From assembly GCA_021234155.1 (NCBI GenBank), contig JAJEKV010000046.1, positions 7,943,012 through 8,007,011 of the forward strand: a stretch of 64,000 nucleotides of DNA. The letters run 5' to 3'. Below the pieces are notes generated by a model. It ran no database searches, was not told the origin of the DNA, and saw nothing but the letters and a program-made list of their open reading frames with translations. Source of the DNA: Isoetes taiwanensis (lineage: Eukaryota > Streptophyta > Lycopodiopsida > Isoetales > Isoetaceae). Positions 63,487 through 64,000 of this stretch are shown here, piece after piece (position 1 is the stretch's first letter; every line of letters starts with the position of its first letter). The position numbers and the translations under genes were made by a program.

Positions 63487-63585
63487 TGGTTACCTGCAGT
63501 GAACCATGCATACATTAGCCATGAACAGGGTAATGACACAAGCACTGACAGGTAAGCAGTAATTCTACTCGGCTTTTCGCCCTTC
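63487..63585 (-). other. Conserved CAGGTAA block, family D
   Basis: Minus strand: GAAGGGCGAAAAGCCGAGT, CTGCTTACCTGTCAGTGCT, CATTACCC, TGGCTAA and TTCACTGCAGGTAACCAA. It is the closest match to the consensus of all families. Confidence 0.8.
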
Positions 63586-63756
63586 ACCATAAAATTTGTT
63601 AGTTCATTGCTTAAATAAAATCAAATAGCTTAGAAAACGTTATTCAAAATGAGATTAACTATTTTTACAGGGCCACAGCCCATTTCGATCAGCCTAAGAA
63701 CCTGATTAGGCTGGACATCCATGCATTTTTTAAAAAATCTATTGCCTAAAAAAAAC

Positions 63757-64000
63757 CTGGTTAGGCTGGACGTCCATGCATTCTTGAGAGTCTTCAGCAT
63801 CCAAATGCACTATTTCTTCAGCAACATTGGGGTCATCAACATCCAAGTGCACTATTGCTTCAGCAGCATTGTATTCAACATCAGCAGATTCTGAAAAATC
63901 ACCATCAGCAGCACTGCTTGCCATAAATTTCTTAATCCCAGCACTTCTTGGCTGAGAAGGGGCAGCAACCAAGTTATACTTGGTAACTATTTCCTGGAGT
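63757..64000 (-). CDS. SAP-like acidic exon of family D (5' end outside the window)
   Basis: The open minus-strand frame enters from the window edge: LQEIVTKYNLVAAPSQPRSA, then GIKKFMASS. It then has an acidic part with a duplicated phrase (AIVHLDVDD and EIVHLDAED), ending MDVQPNQ at CAACCAG|GTTTTT (63,757). Its start aligns with LLELCRLHNLDP of family C and its end is identical (DVQPNQ). A second copy of the last 26 bases gives another potential donor at 63,702. Confidence 0.45.

Larger units (their letters stand above)
61961..64000 (-). mobile_element. Family D element, partial (continues past the window)
   Basis: Minus-oriented, ending at the (AT) tract at 61,943-61,960. It contains the SAP-like acidic exon (63,757 onward), the conserved block at 63,487-63,585 and, toward its 3' side, a run of degenerate repeats of about 150-270 bases (62,100-63,000). 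These repeats carry recurring AAACTATTTTTGCTATG-like and CATTAAGCAGATCATG motifs. Confidence 0.5.

Overview
This is nuclear DNA from a land plant. The window is AT-rich, has long (AT)n microsatellites, short-intron gene pieces of plant type (MAP65, class XI myosin, CCoAOMT, PDX1) and a plant-type Helitron. The species and clade cannot be named from sequence alone. I see no rRNA, tRNA, CRISPR array, organelle DNA or virus, and no gene that is clearly intact from start to stop. The window is a repeat-dominated intergenic landscape in which broken host-gene pieces sit between mobile elements.

Layout. 0-5.3 kb: (AT)n, a degenerate AGATTCC satellite, then minus-strand fragments of a TPR/EDRF1-like gene and of PDX1 (vitamin B6 synthesis). 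5.4-9.4 kb: a minus-strand Helitron Rep-helicase with a spliced AT-hook exon, cut off before the last helicase motifs. 9.5-24.4 kb: head-to-tail array of a ~3.29-kb unit (family A, minus orientation); its last copy is split by a 2.2-kb Helitron-like insertion carrying the start of a caffeoyl-CoA O-methyltransferase gene. 24.5-32.6 kb: mostly unassigned DNA, AGATTCC satellites and short Helitron-like non-autonomous elements. 32.8-40.6 kb: tandem ~4.64-kb unit (family B, plus orientation), second copy truncated. 40.6-46.2 kb: satellite, diverged duplications, unrecognised ORFs and one near-complete small Helitron-like element. 46.2-49.0 kb: family C element with an AT-hook/SAP-like exon. 49-51.8 kb: little of note. 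51.8-53.6 kb: class XI myosin pseudogene (minus). 55.5-56.4 kb: inverted-repeat element around an (AT)n core. 57.35-58.9 kb: MAP65 pseudogene or damaged gene (plus). 61.9-64 kb: family D element (minus), running off the window.

The most novel signal is that families A, B, C and D, although largely different in sequence, share one plan. Each is bounded by (AT)n, each has an exon ending at CAG|GT that appears to encode a short AT-hook/SAP-like acidic protein, and each has downstream the same conserved ~100-bp block with two opposed CAGGTAA motifs. Families A and B also share a terminal hairpin and both form head-to-tail arrays, as expected of rolling-circle or unequal-exchange amplification. 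Differences between array copies cluster at CAG, CTG and CCG. These are CHG sites, so either cytosine methylation with deamination or methylation-linked base-calling error is likely to have shaped what look like frameshifts and stops.
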